From: Cellulomonas sp. NS3
Lineage (GTDB): Bacteria; Actinomycetota; Actinomycetes; Actinomycetales; Cellulomonadaceae
Length of the DNA stretch: 64,000 bases
Assembly (NCBI RefSeq): GCF_024757985.1
Contig: NZ_CP103289.1
Coordinates: 3,162,001 to 3,226,000 of the forward strand
Direction of reading: 5' to 3'
Under the pieces are notes generated by a model that made no database searches, was not told the DNA's origin, and worked only from the letters and a program-made list of their open reading frames with translations. Both the position numbers and the translations under genes were made by a program. Every line of letters begins with the position of its first letter. The stretch's first letter is position 1. Positions 9,405 through 17,271 of the stretch are shown here, piece by piece.

Positions 9405-11128
9405 CCGACGCGGCGACGCGAGCGCCCCGGCCGGGTGGGCCGGCGGACGCGGCGCGGGACAACGACGTCGTCACCGGCGACGGCCTGACCGACCTGCTCA
9501 ACGCCGTGCTCTCGGTCGCGAGCGGGCTCGACCTGCGCGGGGTCATGGAGCGCTTCGTCAAGGTCAGCGCCGAGCTCACGCACGCGCGCTACGGCGCGAT
9601 CAACGTGCTCGACGCGCGCGGGGCGTCGACGACGTTCGTGCAGACCGGGATGCCCACGTCGATCGCCGAGATGATGAGCAACCCGCCGCACTCGATCGGC
9701 GTGCTCGGCCGCATCCCCGCGCACGGCGTCCTGCTGCTCGACGACCTCACGCGGCACCCCGCGTTCCGCGGCTTCCCGCCCGACCACCCGCCGATGGGCT
9801 CGTTCCTCGGGGCCGCCGTGCGCGTCCGCGAGCAGGTCTACGGCTACCTCTACCTGTCGGAGAAGGACGGCGGCTTCACGCGGGCGGACGCGGAGGTCGT
9901 CGTCGCGCTGGCCGCCGCCGCGGGCATCGCGGTCGCGAACGCGCAGCTCTACGCGGACGCCGCCCGCCGCGAGCACTGGCTGCGCGCGGGCCAGGACATC
10001 ACGACGATGCTGCTCTCGGGCGTCGACGAGGAGGAGGCGCTCGAGCACATCGCAGCGACGGCACGCGAGGTCGCGGGCGCTGACACCGCCGCGCTCGCGC
10101 TCCCCGGGGTCGGCGGCGAGCTCGTCATCGAGCTCGCCGACGGGCACGCCGCCGAGAGCCTCATCGGCGCGGTCATGCCGCGTGACGGCCGGTCGTGGGC
10201 CGTGATGGACGAGGGCCGCGGCCTGCTCGTCGAGTCGCTCTCGCAGTCGCGCGTGGTGCGGGTCGCGCCGATGCGCGCGTTCGGGCCCGCGCTGTTCGCA
10301 CCGCTGCAGACCTCGGGCCGCGGCGTCGGCGTGCTGATCGTGCTCCGCCGCATCGGCAGCGCGCCGTTCGAGCCGAGCGACCTCGTGACCGCGGAGTCGT
10401 TCGCCGCGCAGGCCGCCCTCGCGTTCGTGCTCGCCGAGGCGCGCCACGCGCAGGACGTCGCGGCGCTGCTCGACGAGCGCGAGCGGATCGCGCGCGACCT
10501 GCACGACCTCGCGATCCAGCAGCTCTTCGCGACCGGCATGCAGCTCGAGACGGTCCGCCGCCGGGCCGCGCGCGGCGTGGACCCCAGCGAGCTCATGGGC
10601 ATCGTCGAGGACGCGCTCGACAACGTCGACGGCTCGGTCCGGCAGATCCGTCAGATCGTCTACGCGCTGCGCGACCCCGACGCGGCGACCGGGCTCGTCG
10701 AGCGCCTGCGCCGGGAGGCGTCGCTCGCGCGCACCGGGCTCGGCTTCGCGCCGTCGTTCGTCGTCTCGCTCGACGGCACCGTGGTGCCCGACGGCGACTA
10801 CATCGAGGCCGACCAGCTCGACGCACGCATCGGCCCCGACCTCACCGACGACGTCGTCGCCGTGGTGCGCGAGGGTCTCGCGAACGCCGCCCGCCACGCG
10901 CAGGCGTCGTCGGTGTCGGTGCGCGTCTCGGTGCGGGGCTCGGGGCCCACCGGTCGGGTGCTCGTGGAGGTCGAGGACGACGGCGCCGGCCTCGCGGGCC
11001 GCAGCGACCGGCGGTCCGGCACGGGCAACCTCGCCGCGCGTGCCCGCCAGCACGGCGGCACCTTCAGCCTCGGCGCGACGCCCGACGGCCGCGGCGCGCT
11101 GCTCTCGTGGGAGGCGCCGCTCGGCTGA
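9401..11128 (+). CDS. devS: DevS/DosT-like GAF sensor histidine kinase
   Basis: Cytoplasmic two-component sensor. 575 residues: GAF domain 1 (about 35-185), GAF domain 2 (about 205-345), a HisKA_3 dimerisation domain with ERIARDLHD (phospho-acceptor His368), and an HATPase domain with EGLANAARHA and DDGAGL. GAF1 contains FPPDHPPMGSFLG; the His at 129 aligns with the histidine I recall as the heme ligand of mycobacterial DevS, so this is probably a heme-based O2/redox sensor. It overlaps cydC by ATGA, so it is made with the oxidase. The heme claim rests on motif match only; the exact family assignment is strong but not proven. Confidence 0.86.
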   Translation: MTDAATRAPRPGGPADAARDNDVVTGDGLTDLLNAVLSVASGLDLRGVMERFVKVSAELTHARYGAINVLDARGASTTFVQTGMPTSIAEMMSNPPHSIGVLGRIPAHGVLLLDDLTRHPAFRGFPPDHPPMGSFLGAAVRVREQVYGYLYLSEKDGGFTRADAEVVVALAAAAGIAVANAQLYADAARREHWLRAGQDITTMLLSGVDEEEALEHIAATAREVAGADTAALALPGVGGELVIELADGHAAESLIGAVMPRDGRSWAVMDEGRGLLVESLSQSRVVRVAPMRAFGPALFAPLQTSGRGVGVLIVLRRIGSAPFEPSDLVTAESFAAQAALAFVLAEARHAQDVAALLDERERIARDLHDLAIQQLFATGMQLETVRRRAARGVDPSELMGIVEDALDNVDGSVRQIRQIVYALRDPDAATGLVERLRREASLARTGLGFAPSFVVSLDGTVVPDGDYIEADQLDARIGPDLTDDVVAVVREGLANAARHAQASSVSVRVSVRGSGPTGRVLVEVEDDGAGLAGRSDRRSGTGNLAARARQHGGTFSLGATPDGRGALLSWEAPLG

Positions 11129-11134
11129 GCGGGG

Positions 11135-11800
11135 TCAGTGACCCGTCTCGGCGCGCCAGCCGCTGTGCTTGCGCGCGGCGACCCACGCGGCCACCTGGGT
11201 GCGCCGCTGGAGGCCCATCTTCGCGAGCAGCGACGTGATGTGGTTCTTGACCGTCTTCTCCGCGACCCCGAGCCGCTCGGCGATCTCCCGGTTGGACATG
11301 CCCTCGCCGATGAGGTCGAGCACCTTGAGCTCGCTCGGCGTGAGGTTCTCCGTCGGGTCCTCGTGGCCCGCACGGCGGCGCGTCACGGTGCGCTCGTCGA
11401 GCAGCGTGCGGCCCGAGGCGACGGCCTTGATGACCTCGGTGATCTCGGCGCCGCGGACGCTCTTGAGCAGGTACGCGGACGCGCCTGCCTCGAGCGCGGC
11501 GGCGAGGGCGTCGTCGTCGTCGAAGGACGTGAGGACGACGGCCTTGACGTCCGGCTGCGTCGCGCGGACCTGGGTCATGAGGTCGATCCCGGTGCCGTCG
11601 GGCAGCTGCAGGTCGACGAGCAGGATCTGCGGGCGCACGAGCCCCGCGCGCCGCACGCCGTCCGCGACCGAGCCGGCCTCGGCGATCACGGTCATGCCCT
11701 CGGCCCGTTCCACGACCTCCGCGATGCCCCTCCGCACCACCTCGTGGTCGTCGACGATCATGACGCTGATGGGGCGGTCGTTCGCGGCGGGCGGTGTCAT
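11135..11800 (-). CDS. devR: DevR/NarL-family response regulator
   Basis: Transcriptional regulator, 221 residues. The receiver domain has VDDHEVVRRG and phospho-acceptor Asp in VDLQLPDGTG. The C-terminal LuxR-type helix-turn-helix has AEKTVKNHITSLLAKMG, which keeps the Lys/Lys/Asn contacts of mycobacterial DevR. ATG at 11800 begins a short polar lead-in before the receiver; a GTG nine bases upstream is a possible alternative. It faces the kinase gene tail to tail with only 6 nt between stops, so the two are not in one operon. Likely partner of that kinase and candidate binder of the GGGACC box before cydA. Confidence 0.85.
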   Translation of the reverse strand: MTPPAANDRPISVMIVDDHEVVRRGIAEVVERAEGMTVIAEAGSVADGVRRAGLVRPQILLVDLQLPDGTGIDLMTQVRATQPDVKAVVLTSFDDDDALAAALEAGASAYLLKSVRGAEITEVIKAVASGRTLLDERTVTRRRAGHEDPTENLTPSELKVLDLIGEGMSNREIAERLGVAEKTVKNHITSLLAKMGLQRRTQVAAWVAARKHSGWRAETGH

Positions 11801-11874
11801 CGGGGGCACCGTGGCATCGTACCGAGCAGGAGCCGCCGGACGGCCCACGACCCACGACGCGCACCGGAGGACCC

Positions 11875-12819
11875 ATGACGACCGTGCTGATCCCGACCGG
11901 GCTCGACCTCGACCCGGTGCTCCCCGACGGGGTCGAGGCGGCCTGGTACGACCCGCGCGAGCCCGTCCCCGAGGAGCACGTCGACGCCGAGGTGCTCGTC
12001 GTCTGGGCGAGCCCCGCCCGCGTGCTCGAGGACGCGGCGCGCCGCCTGCACCGGCTGCGCTGGGTCCAGACGTTCGCCGCCGGGCCCGACGCCGTGCTGG
12101 GCGCGGGCTTCGCGGACGACGTCGTCGTCACCTCGGGCCGCGGCCTGCACGACGACCCCGTCGCGGAGCACACGCTCGCCCTGGTCCTCGCGGGGATCCG
12201 CGCGCTGCCCGACCTGGTGCGCGCGCAGGACGAGCACCGGTGGGCGAGCGAGCTGACCGGCCACCACCCCGGGCGGCCCGCCGACGCGCTGCGTACGCTG
12301 TCGGGCGCGCACGTCCTCGTCTGGGGCTTCGGGTCCATCGCGACGCGGCTCGCCCCGCTCCTGACCGCGCTCGGCGCGCACGTCACCGGGGTCGCGACCA
12401 CCGCCGGCGAGCGCGCCGGCTACCCCGTCCTCGCGGCGTCCGAGGTCGGCCGCGTGCTGCCCACCACCGACGTGCTGATCGCGATCCTCCCGGCGACGGA
12501 GGCGACCCGGCACGCGATCGACGCGGACGTGCTCTCCCGGCTCCCCCGGCACGCGTGGGTCGTCAACGTCGGGCGCGGCTCGACGCTCGACGAGGCGGCG
12601 CTGGTCGACGCGCTGCGCGGCGACCGGCTCGGCGGCGCGGCGCTCGACGTCTTCGAGACCGAGCCCCTGCCCGCCGACTCGCCGCTGTGGTCGGAGCGCC
12701 GCGTCCTCCTCACTCCGCACGCCGCGGGCGGGCGTCCGGTGGACCCGGGCGGGCTGCTGTCGGAGAACCTCGCGCTGTTCGTCGCCGGCCGGCCGCTGCG
12801 CAACACCGTCGAGCGCTGA
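11875..12819 (+). CDS. D-isomer-specific 2-hydroxyacid dehydrogenase
   Basis: NAD(P)-dependent oxidoreductase for a 2-keto/2-hydroxy acid; the substrate cannot be read from sequence. 314 residues. Nucleotide-binding glycines are in VWGFGSIATRLAPLL near residue 148. The catalytic triad is recognisable: Arg in NVGRGS, Glu in FETEPL, His in LLTPHAAG. Good Shine-Dalgarno GGAGG four bases before the ATG. Divergent from devR and convergent with mutM, two bases between stops. Nothing links it to the cyd genes except position. Confidence 0.88.
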   Translation: MTTVLIPTGLDLDPVLPDGVEAAWYDPREPVPEEHVDAEVLVVWASPARVLEDAARRLHRLRWVQTFAAGPDAVLGAGFADDVVVTSGRGLHDDPVAEHTLALVLAGIRALPDLVRAQDEHRWASELTGHHPGRPADALRTLSGAHVLVWGFGSIATRLAPLLTALGAHVTGVATTAGERAGYPVLAASEVGRVLPTTDVLIAILPATEATRHAIDADVLSRLPRHAWVVNVGRGSTLDEAALVDALRGDRLGGAALDVFETEPLPADSPLWSERRVLLTPHAAGGRPVDPGGLLSENLALFVAGRPLRNTVER

Positions 12820-12821
12820 GG

Positions 12822-13745
12822 TCAGAACCGCGCGTTGCGGGGCCGCGGCTGGCACACCGGGCAGGTGAACGACGAGCGGTTCATGAACTCGTCGCGCCGG
12901 ACGAGCGCCCCGCAGCGCGGGCACGGCTCGCCCACCTGCCCGTACACCGCGAGCGACCGGTCGAAGTACCCGGACTGCCCGTTGACGTTGACGTAGAGCG
13001 CGTCGAAGCTCGTGCCGCCCTGCGCGAGCGCCGCCCGCATCACCTCGGCCGCGCCGTCGAGCGCCCGCTCGACCTCCGGGCGCCGGAGCGTCTCGGTCGG
13101 GCGCGCGTAGTGCAGACGTGCGCGCCACAGGCCCTCGTCGGCGTAGATGTTGCCGATCCCCGACACCAGCGTCTGGTCGAGCAGCGCACGCTTGAGCCCC
13201 GTGCGCCGGGCTCGGAGGCGGCGCACGAGGCCCTCCCGGTCGAGCGCCGGGTCGAGCAGGTCGCGGGCGATGTGCACCGCGGGCCCGGGGAGCAGCGGCA
13301 GGTCGGAGCCGAGGCCGCCCGGCGCGCCGTCGGGGGTCGGCACGAGGTCCGTGACCGCGAGGTGCCCGAACGTCCGCTGGTCCACGAAGTCGAGCGCGCC
13401 CCCGTCGGACAGGCGCACGCGGACGCGCAGGTGCGGGTGGGCGGCGCCCTGCTCGAGCTCCGCGGCCGAGCGCACGAGCAGCTGGCCGCTCATCCCGAGG
13501 TGCGCGAGCAGCGCGGCGTCGGCGCGGTCGGTACCGGGCGCGTCGAGCACGACCCAGAGGAACTTGCCGCGGCGCACCGCCGCCTCGAAGCGGCGTCCGG
13601 CGAGCCGTCCCGCGAGGTCGAGCGGTCCGCCGACGTGGCGGCGCACGCTGTAGTCGCGGTGCACCTCGACCGCGGCGACCGTGCGACCGAGCACGTGACG
13701 GGCCAGGCCGTCGCGGACGGTCTCGACCTCGGGCAGCTCGGGCAC
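12822..13745 (-). CDS. mutM: Formamidopyrimidine-DNA glycosylase (Fpg)
   Basis: Base-excision repair glycosylase/AP lyase removing oxidised purines such as 8-oxoguanine. 307 residues, close to family length. Starts [10 protein letters not shown], placing the catalytic Pro1 and Glu2 at the N-terminus. A four-Cys zinc finger is at the C-terminus ([13 protein letters not shown] and [12 protein letters not shown]). It follows rnc by 5 nt on the same strand, the usual rnc-mutM order of actinobacteria. Confidence 0.97.
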   Translation of the reverse strand: MPELPEVETVRDGLARHVLGRTVAAVEVHRDYSVRRHVGGPLDLAGRLAGRRFEAAVRRGKFLWVVLDAPGTDRADAALLAHLGMSGQLLVRSAAELEQGAAHPHLRVRVRLSDGGALDFVDQRTFGHLAVTDLVPTPDGAPGGLGSDLPLLPGPAVHIARDLLDPALDREGLVRRLRARRTGLKRALLDQTLVSGIGNIYADEGLWRARLHYARPTETLRRPEVERALDGAAEVMRAALAQGGTSFDALYVNVNGQSGYFDRSLAVYGQVGEPCPRCGALVRRDEFMNRSSFTCPVCQPRPRNARF

Positions 13746-13750
13746 AGGCC

Positions 13751-14617
13751 TCAGGACGCGGGTGCGGGCGCCGTCGGGGGCGTGCCGAGGACGGTCGAGG
13801 CGTCGTCGGGGGCGGAGCCGTGGACCGCGGTGCCGTCGACGCGGGCCGCGTCCGCGGCGGCAGCGTCCGCCGCCGCGTCGGCGAGGGCCACGTCGGCCGG
13901 GTCGGCGTCCGCGGGGGTCGGCGCGGCGGCGTGCGCGAGCTCCTCGAGCGCCCGGTACGCGGCGGCGGCGGCGTGCTGCTCCGCGAGCTTCTTCGCCGGG
14001 CCGGTGCCGCTGCCGCGGACCTCTCCGCCGACGACCGCGTGCGCGGTGAACGTGCGCGCGTGGTCGGGGCCGTCGCCCTGGACGTCGTACGACGGCGCAC
14101 CCAGGCCGAGCGCCGCGGAGAGCTCCTGCAGGCTCGTCTTCCAGTCGAGGCCCGCGCCCAGGTCGGCCGCGGCCTCGAGCGTGGGACCGACGAGGCGGAG
14201 CACCACGCCGCGCGCGGTCTCGAGCCCGTGCGAGAGGTACACGGCGCCGAACAGCGCCTCGAGCGTGTCGGAGAGGATCGAGTCCTTGTCGTGGCCCCCG
14301 GTCGCGAGCTCGCCCTTGCCGAGCAGCACATAGGCGCCCAGGTCGAGCTCGCGCGCGACCCCCGCGAGCGCGCGCTGCGAGACGGTCGCCGCGCGCATCT
14401 TCGCGAGCTCGCCCTCGGACTGCGACGGGTGCCCGCGGTACAGCTCCTCGGTCACGACGAGCCCGAGGACGGTGTCGCCGAGGAACTCGAGACGCTCGTT
14501 CGTGGGGATCCCGCCGGCCTCGTGCGCGAACGACCGGTGCGTCAGGGACAGCACGAGAAGCTCGGGGTCCAGGAGGACCCCGAGCTTCTCGACGAGCTGG
14601 GCGGCTGCGAGGCTCAT
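13751..14617 (-). CDS. rnc: Ribonuclease III
   Basis: Double-strand-specific endoribonuclease for rRNA and mRNA maturation. 288 residues: RNase III signature [15 protein letters not shown] near residue 40, then a double-stranded RNA-binding domain with [23 protein letters not shown] near 205-230. After it comes an Ala/Asp-rich tail of about 55 residues not needed for the fold. ATG at 14617 ([13 protein letters not shown]) fits the family start; upstream in-frame sequence reads through rpmF and is not conserved-looking. Confidence 0.95.
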   Translation of the reverse strand: MSLAAAQLVEKLGVLLDPELLVLSLTHRSFAHEAGGIPTNERLEFLGDTVLGLVVTEELYRGHPSQSEGELAKMRAATVSQRALAGVARELDLGAYVLLGKGELATGGHDKDSILSDTLEALFGAVYLSHGLETARGVVLRLVGPTLEAAADLGAGLDWKTSLQELSAALGLGAPSYDVQGDGPDHARTFTAHAVVGGEVRGSGTGPAKKLAEQHAAAAAYRALEELAHAAAPTPADADPADVALADAAADAAAADAARVDGTAVHGSAPDDASTVLGTPPTAPAPAS

Positions 14618-14666
14618 GCGGGCGTCGGTGACGGGTGCACGCGGATCACGGCCGGCGACGTCGGCG

Positions 14667-14864
14667 TCAGCCGACCTCGTGCTCGCTACGGATGGCCTCG
14701 ACGTAGCGGCGGTTGTTGTACGCACCGCAGGACGGGCACGCCGTGTGCGGGCGCGTCTGCGCCTTGCACTGCGGGCAGGTGGCGAGCGCGGTGGCAGTGG
14801 TCTTCCACTGCGACCGACGCGCACGGGTGTTGCTGCGCGACATCTTGCGCTTCGGAACAGCCAC
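14667..14864 (-). CDS. rpmF: 50S ribosomal protein L32
   Basis: Ribosomal large-subunit protein, 65 residues, starting at GTG with [19 protein letters not shown]. Two CxxC pairs (CPQC and CPSC) make it the zinc-binding form. It begins two bases after the stop of the DUF177 gene, so the pair is probably cotranscribed and translationally coupled, as in many bacteria. Confidence 0.97.
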   Translation of the reverse strand: MAVPKRKMSRSNTRARRSQWKTTATALATCPQCKAQTRPHTACPSCGAYNNRRYVEAIRSEHEVG

Positions 14865-14866
14865 GG

Positions 14867-15463
14867 CTAGCTCTCTTTCGTGTCGTCTTGCGTGCTCGTC
14901 AGGCCACCGAGCGCGGCCCACCGAGGGTCAAGGATCTCATGCGTGTGGTCCGGGTCGTCCGCCAGGCGTGCTCCGCACTCGGAGCACAGTCCTGGGCAGT
15001 CGGGCCCGCACAGCGGTTGGAACGGCAGCACAGGGACCACCGTGTCGCGCAGCGCAGGCTCGAGGTCGACCAGGTCGCCCTCGAGCTCACGCACGTCCTC
15101 GTCGTCGTCGCCGTCCTCGACCGCGACGGCGGCACGCTCGGGGTAGACGTAGAGCTCCTGGAAGGTGACGTCGACGTCCTCGACGACCTCCTCCAGGCAG
15201 CGCACGCACTCCCCGACCGCCCGGCCGCGGACGGATCCGGAGACCAGGACCCCCTCCATGACCGCCTCGAGCCGCAGATCCAGCTCGAGGTCGCTCCCGG
15301 CGAGGATGCCGATCACGTCGGTACCGAGGTCCTCGGGCGCCGGGACGGTCCGCTGCACGGTCCGCATCGATCCCGGACGTCGGCCGAGCTCGTGGGTGTC
15401 GAGCACGAACGGCGAGCGGGGATCGAGGTGTGTCGCGCGCTGCACGGTCCAGGTTCCCGTCAT
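14867..15463 (-). CDS. DUF177/YceD family protein
   Basis: 198 residues. The YceD/DUF177 family sits next to rpmF widely and has been linked to 23S rRNA accumulation; its biochemical role is not something I can read here. Visible are CVRCLEEV near residue 87 and a Cys-rich run [15 protein letters not shown] near 150-165, a plausible metal-binding cluster, with an acidic stretch ([15 protein letters not shown]) between. It follows a leader carrying a 6-5-6 inverted repeat (15473-15489) and a candidate promoter. Confidence 0.88.
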   Translation of the reverse strand: MTGTWTVQRATHLDPRSPFVLDTHELGRRPGSMRTVQRTVPAPEDLGTDVIGILAGSDLELDLRLEAVMEGVLVSGSVRGRAVGECVRCLEEVVEDVDVTFQELYVYPERAAVAVEDGDDDEDVRELEGDLVDLEPALRDTVVPVLPFQPLCGPDCPGLCSECGARLADDPDHTHEILDPRWAALGGLTSTQDDTKES

Positions 15464-15505
15464 GAGGTGTCTCGGTCACGCCATGACCGGCAGGACCAAC
15501 GGACA

Positions 15506-15534
15506 ATAGTACGGTACGGGCGGCGCTCGCCCAA
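15506..15534 (-). promoter_or_regulatory. Candidate promoter of the DUF177-rpmF operon
   Basis: On the minus strand TTGGGC (15534-15529), 17 nt, then TACTAT (15511-15506) fits sigma-70-type spacing, about 42 nt upstream of the DUF177 start. An inverted repeat CGGTCA-N5-TGACCG lies just downstream at 15473-15489. Confidence 0.4.
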
Positions 15535-15565
15535 ACCGTCGGCGCGTCCGTCGCCCTCGGTCGGC

Positions 15566-16081
15566 TCAGTCGTCCTCGGAGCCCGAGAGCCTGCCCGCGA
15601 GCTTCGCGCGGCCGGCCTGCACCTGGCTCAGCACCCGGCCGAGGTCGATCTCGAAGTCGGCGAGGCGCCGGTCGCAGTAGTCGTCGGCGTCGCGGCTGAG
15701 CATCTCGGCGGTCTGCTCCGCCTCGCGCACGATCTCGGCGGCCCGGGCGCGTGCCTGCGCGACGACCTCCTCGGCGTCCACGAGCTGCGCCGCGCGCTCC
15801 CGGGCCCGCGCCAGCAGCGCGTCCGCGTCCGCCTGCGCCTCAGCGCGCGCCTGGTCCGCGTCGGCGAGCACCTCGTCGGCGCGCGTGAGCTGCGAGGGCA
15901 GGACGTCGCGCGCCTGCTCGACGAGGTCGAGCAGCTCCGCGCGGTTCACGAGCACCGAGGACGACATCGGCATCGCGCGGGCGGCCGAGATCGCCGACGC
16001 GAGCGCGTCGAGGATGCCCGTCAGCCCCTCGGGCTGCATCCGGTCCTGCGCCTCCGCGTCACGGTCGTCGTACATGCTCAT
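15566..16081 (-). CDS. DivIVA-like coiled-coil protein (SepIVA-like)
   Basis: 171 residues, almost entirely Ala/Glu/Arg/Gln heptad-type helix from about residue 45 onward, with no membrane segment. Position between coaD and the DUF177-rpmF pair matches the gene for which the mycobacterial septation factor SepIVA was named (as I recall it), so a role in septation or cell-envelope organisation is inferred from synteny and coiled coil. Stop codon precedes a plain gap; its ATG overlaps the coaD stop by 4 nt. Sequence identity to SepIVA was not tested. Confidence 0.65.
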   Translation of the reverse strand: MSMYDDRDAEAQDRMQPEGLTGILDALASAISAARAMPMSSSVLVNRAELLDLVEQARDVLPSQLTRADEVLADADQARAEAQADADALLARARERAAQLVDAEEVVAQARARAAEIVREAEQTAEMLSRDADDYCDRRLADFEIDLGRVLSQVQAGRAKLAGRLSGSEDD

Positions 16082-16581
16082 CCGGTGCTCCTCCCCGGCG
16101 CCGGGCGCACGCCCAGCGCCTCCCGTACCGCCTGGGCCACGGCCGGGGGCACGAGGTCCTCGACCGCGCCGCCGAACCGCGCGACGTCCTTCACGAGCGA
16201 CGACGCGATGTGCGCGAGCGCGGGGTCGCCGACGACGAACACCGTCTCGACGCCCGACAGGTGCCGGTTCATCAGCGCCATCGGCAGCTCGGCGTCGAAG
16301 TCGGCGCCGCCGCGCAGGCCCTTGACCACCGCGACCGCTCCCTGCGCCCGCACGAAGTCGGCGAGCAGGCCGACGACCGGCTCGACGCGCACGCCGCCGA
16401 GGTCGGCGACCGCCTCGCGGGCCAGCCGCACCCGGTCCTCGACGCCCAGCAGCGCCGACTTCGAGGAGTTGCTCGCGACACCGACGACGACCTCGTCGAA
16501 CATCGCGCGCGCGCGGCGCACGACGTCGAGGTGGCCGAGGGTGATCGGGTCGAACGACCCGGGACAGACGGCTGTGGTCAC
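16078..16581 (-). CDS. coaD: Pantetheine-phosphate adenylyltransferase
   Basis: Penultimate step of coenzyme A synthesis: transfers AMP from ATP to 4'-phosphopantetheine. 167 residues, typical length. Nucleotidyltransferase motif PGSFDPITLGHLDVV at the N-terminus contains the T/HxGH-type signature. The GTG start is preceded by TAGGTT and six bases, suggesting a leaderless transcript starting at the codon. It overlaps the coiled-coil gene by 4 nt. Confidence 0.96.
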   Translation of the reverse strand: MTTAVCPGSFDPITLGHLDVVRRARAMFDEVVVGVASNSSKSALLGVEDRVRLAREAVADLGGVRVEPVVGLLADFVRAQGAVAVVKGLRGGADFDAELPMALMNRHLSGVETVFVVGDPALAHIASSLVKDVARFGGAVEDLVPPAVAQAVREALGVRPAPGRSTG

Positions 16582-16671
16582 GCGGCCAACCTACGCGAGG
16601 GCCCTGCCGGGTGCGCGGACCCGCTGCTCAGCCGGGTGCGCCGCGGTCCGCGCCGTCAGCCGGACAGCGCC

Positions 16672-17271
16672 TCAGTCACCCGGAGCCGCCGGGTCGCCCG
16701 CGCCGCCGTCCGCGCCCGGGTGCGCCGGCTCGGCGAACCACACGCGCGTGTCGCCGTACGCGCGCACGTCGAAGCGCTCGAGGCCCGCGGGCCAGGTCGG
16801 CTCGGTGCTCCGTGCCGCGCGCTCGACGACCACCACGGCGTCCGGGTCGAGCGAGCCGGTCACGCCGAGGAGGACCTGGGCGAGGTCCTCGTCGGACACG
16901 TCGTAGGGCGGGTCGACGAGCACGAGGTCCCACGGTGCGACGGCGGCGCGACCGACGAACCGCTCGGCCCGCTCGGCGACGACCGCGACCCGGTCGGTGA
17001 GCCCGAGCGCCCGGGCGTTGCGGCGGCACACGTCCGCCGCGACCCGCGCGTGCTCGACGAGCGTCGCGTGCACCGCTCCCCTGCTCACCGCCTCGATGCC
17101 GAGCGCGCCCGAGCCCGCGTAGAGGTCGAGCACGCGCGCGCCGTCGAGCACGCCCAGGTGCCCGAGGCGGGAGAAGAGCGCCTCGCGCACGCGCTCGCTG
17201 GTCGGGCGGGTGCCCTTGGGCGGGACCTCGAGGCTGCGGCCGCCGACCGTCCCCGCGACGACCCGCGTCAC
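16672..17271 (-). CDS. rsmD: 16S rRNA (guanine(966)-N2)-methyltransferase
   Basis: SAM-dependent methylation of 16S rRNA G966. 199 residues. Sequence shows GGRSLEVPPKGTRPTSERVREALF, the SAM motif VLDLYAGSGALGIEA, and catalytic DPPY in LVDPPYDV. GTG at 17271 overlaps the stop of the upstream permease gene by 4 nt. In related genomes rsmD directly follows recG; here an ABC exporter pair lies between them. Confidence 0.94.
   Translation of the reverse strand: MTRVVAGTVGGRSLEVPPKGTRPTSERVREALFSRLGHLGVLDGARVLDLYAGSGALGIEAVSRGAVHATLVEHARVAADVCRRNARALGLTDRVAVVAERAERFVGRAAVAPWDLVLVDPPYDVSDEDLAQVLLGVTGSLDPDAVVVVERAARSTEPTWPAGLERFDVRAYGDTRVWFAEPAHPGADGGAGDPAAPGD

Noticed and set aside
13820-16906. Plus-strand frame over 1000 codons across rnc, rpmF, DUF177 and coaD
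   Set aside because: It crosses five recognisable minus-strand genes and has no domain of its own; antisense artefact.
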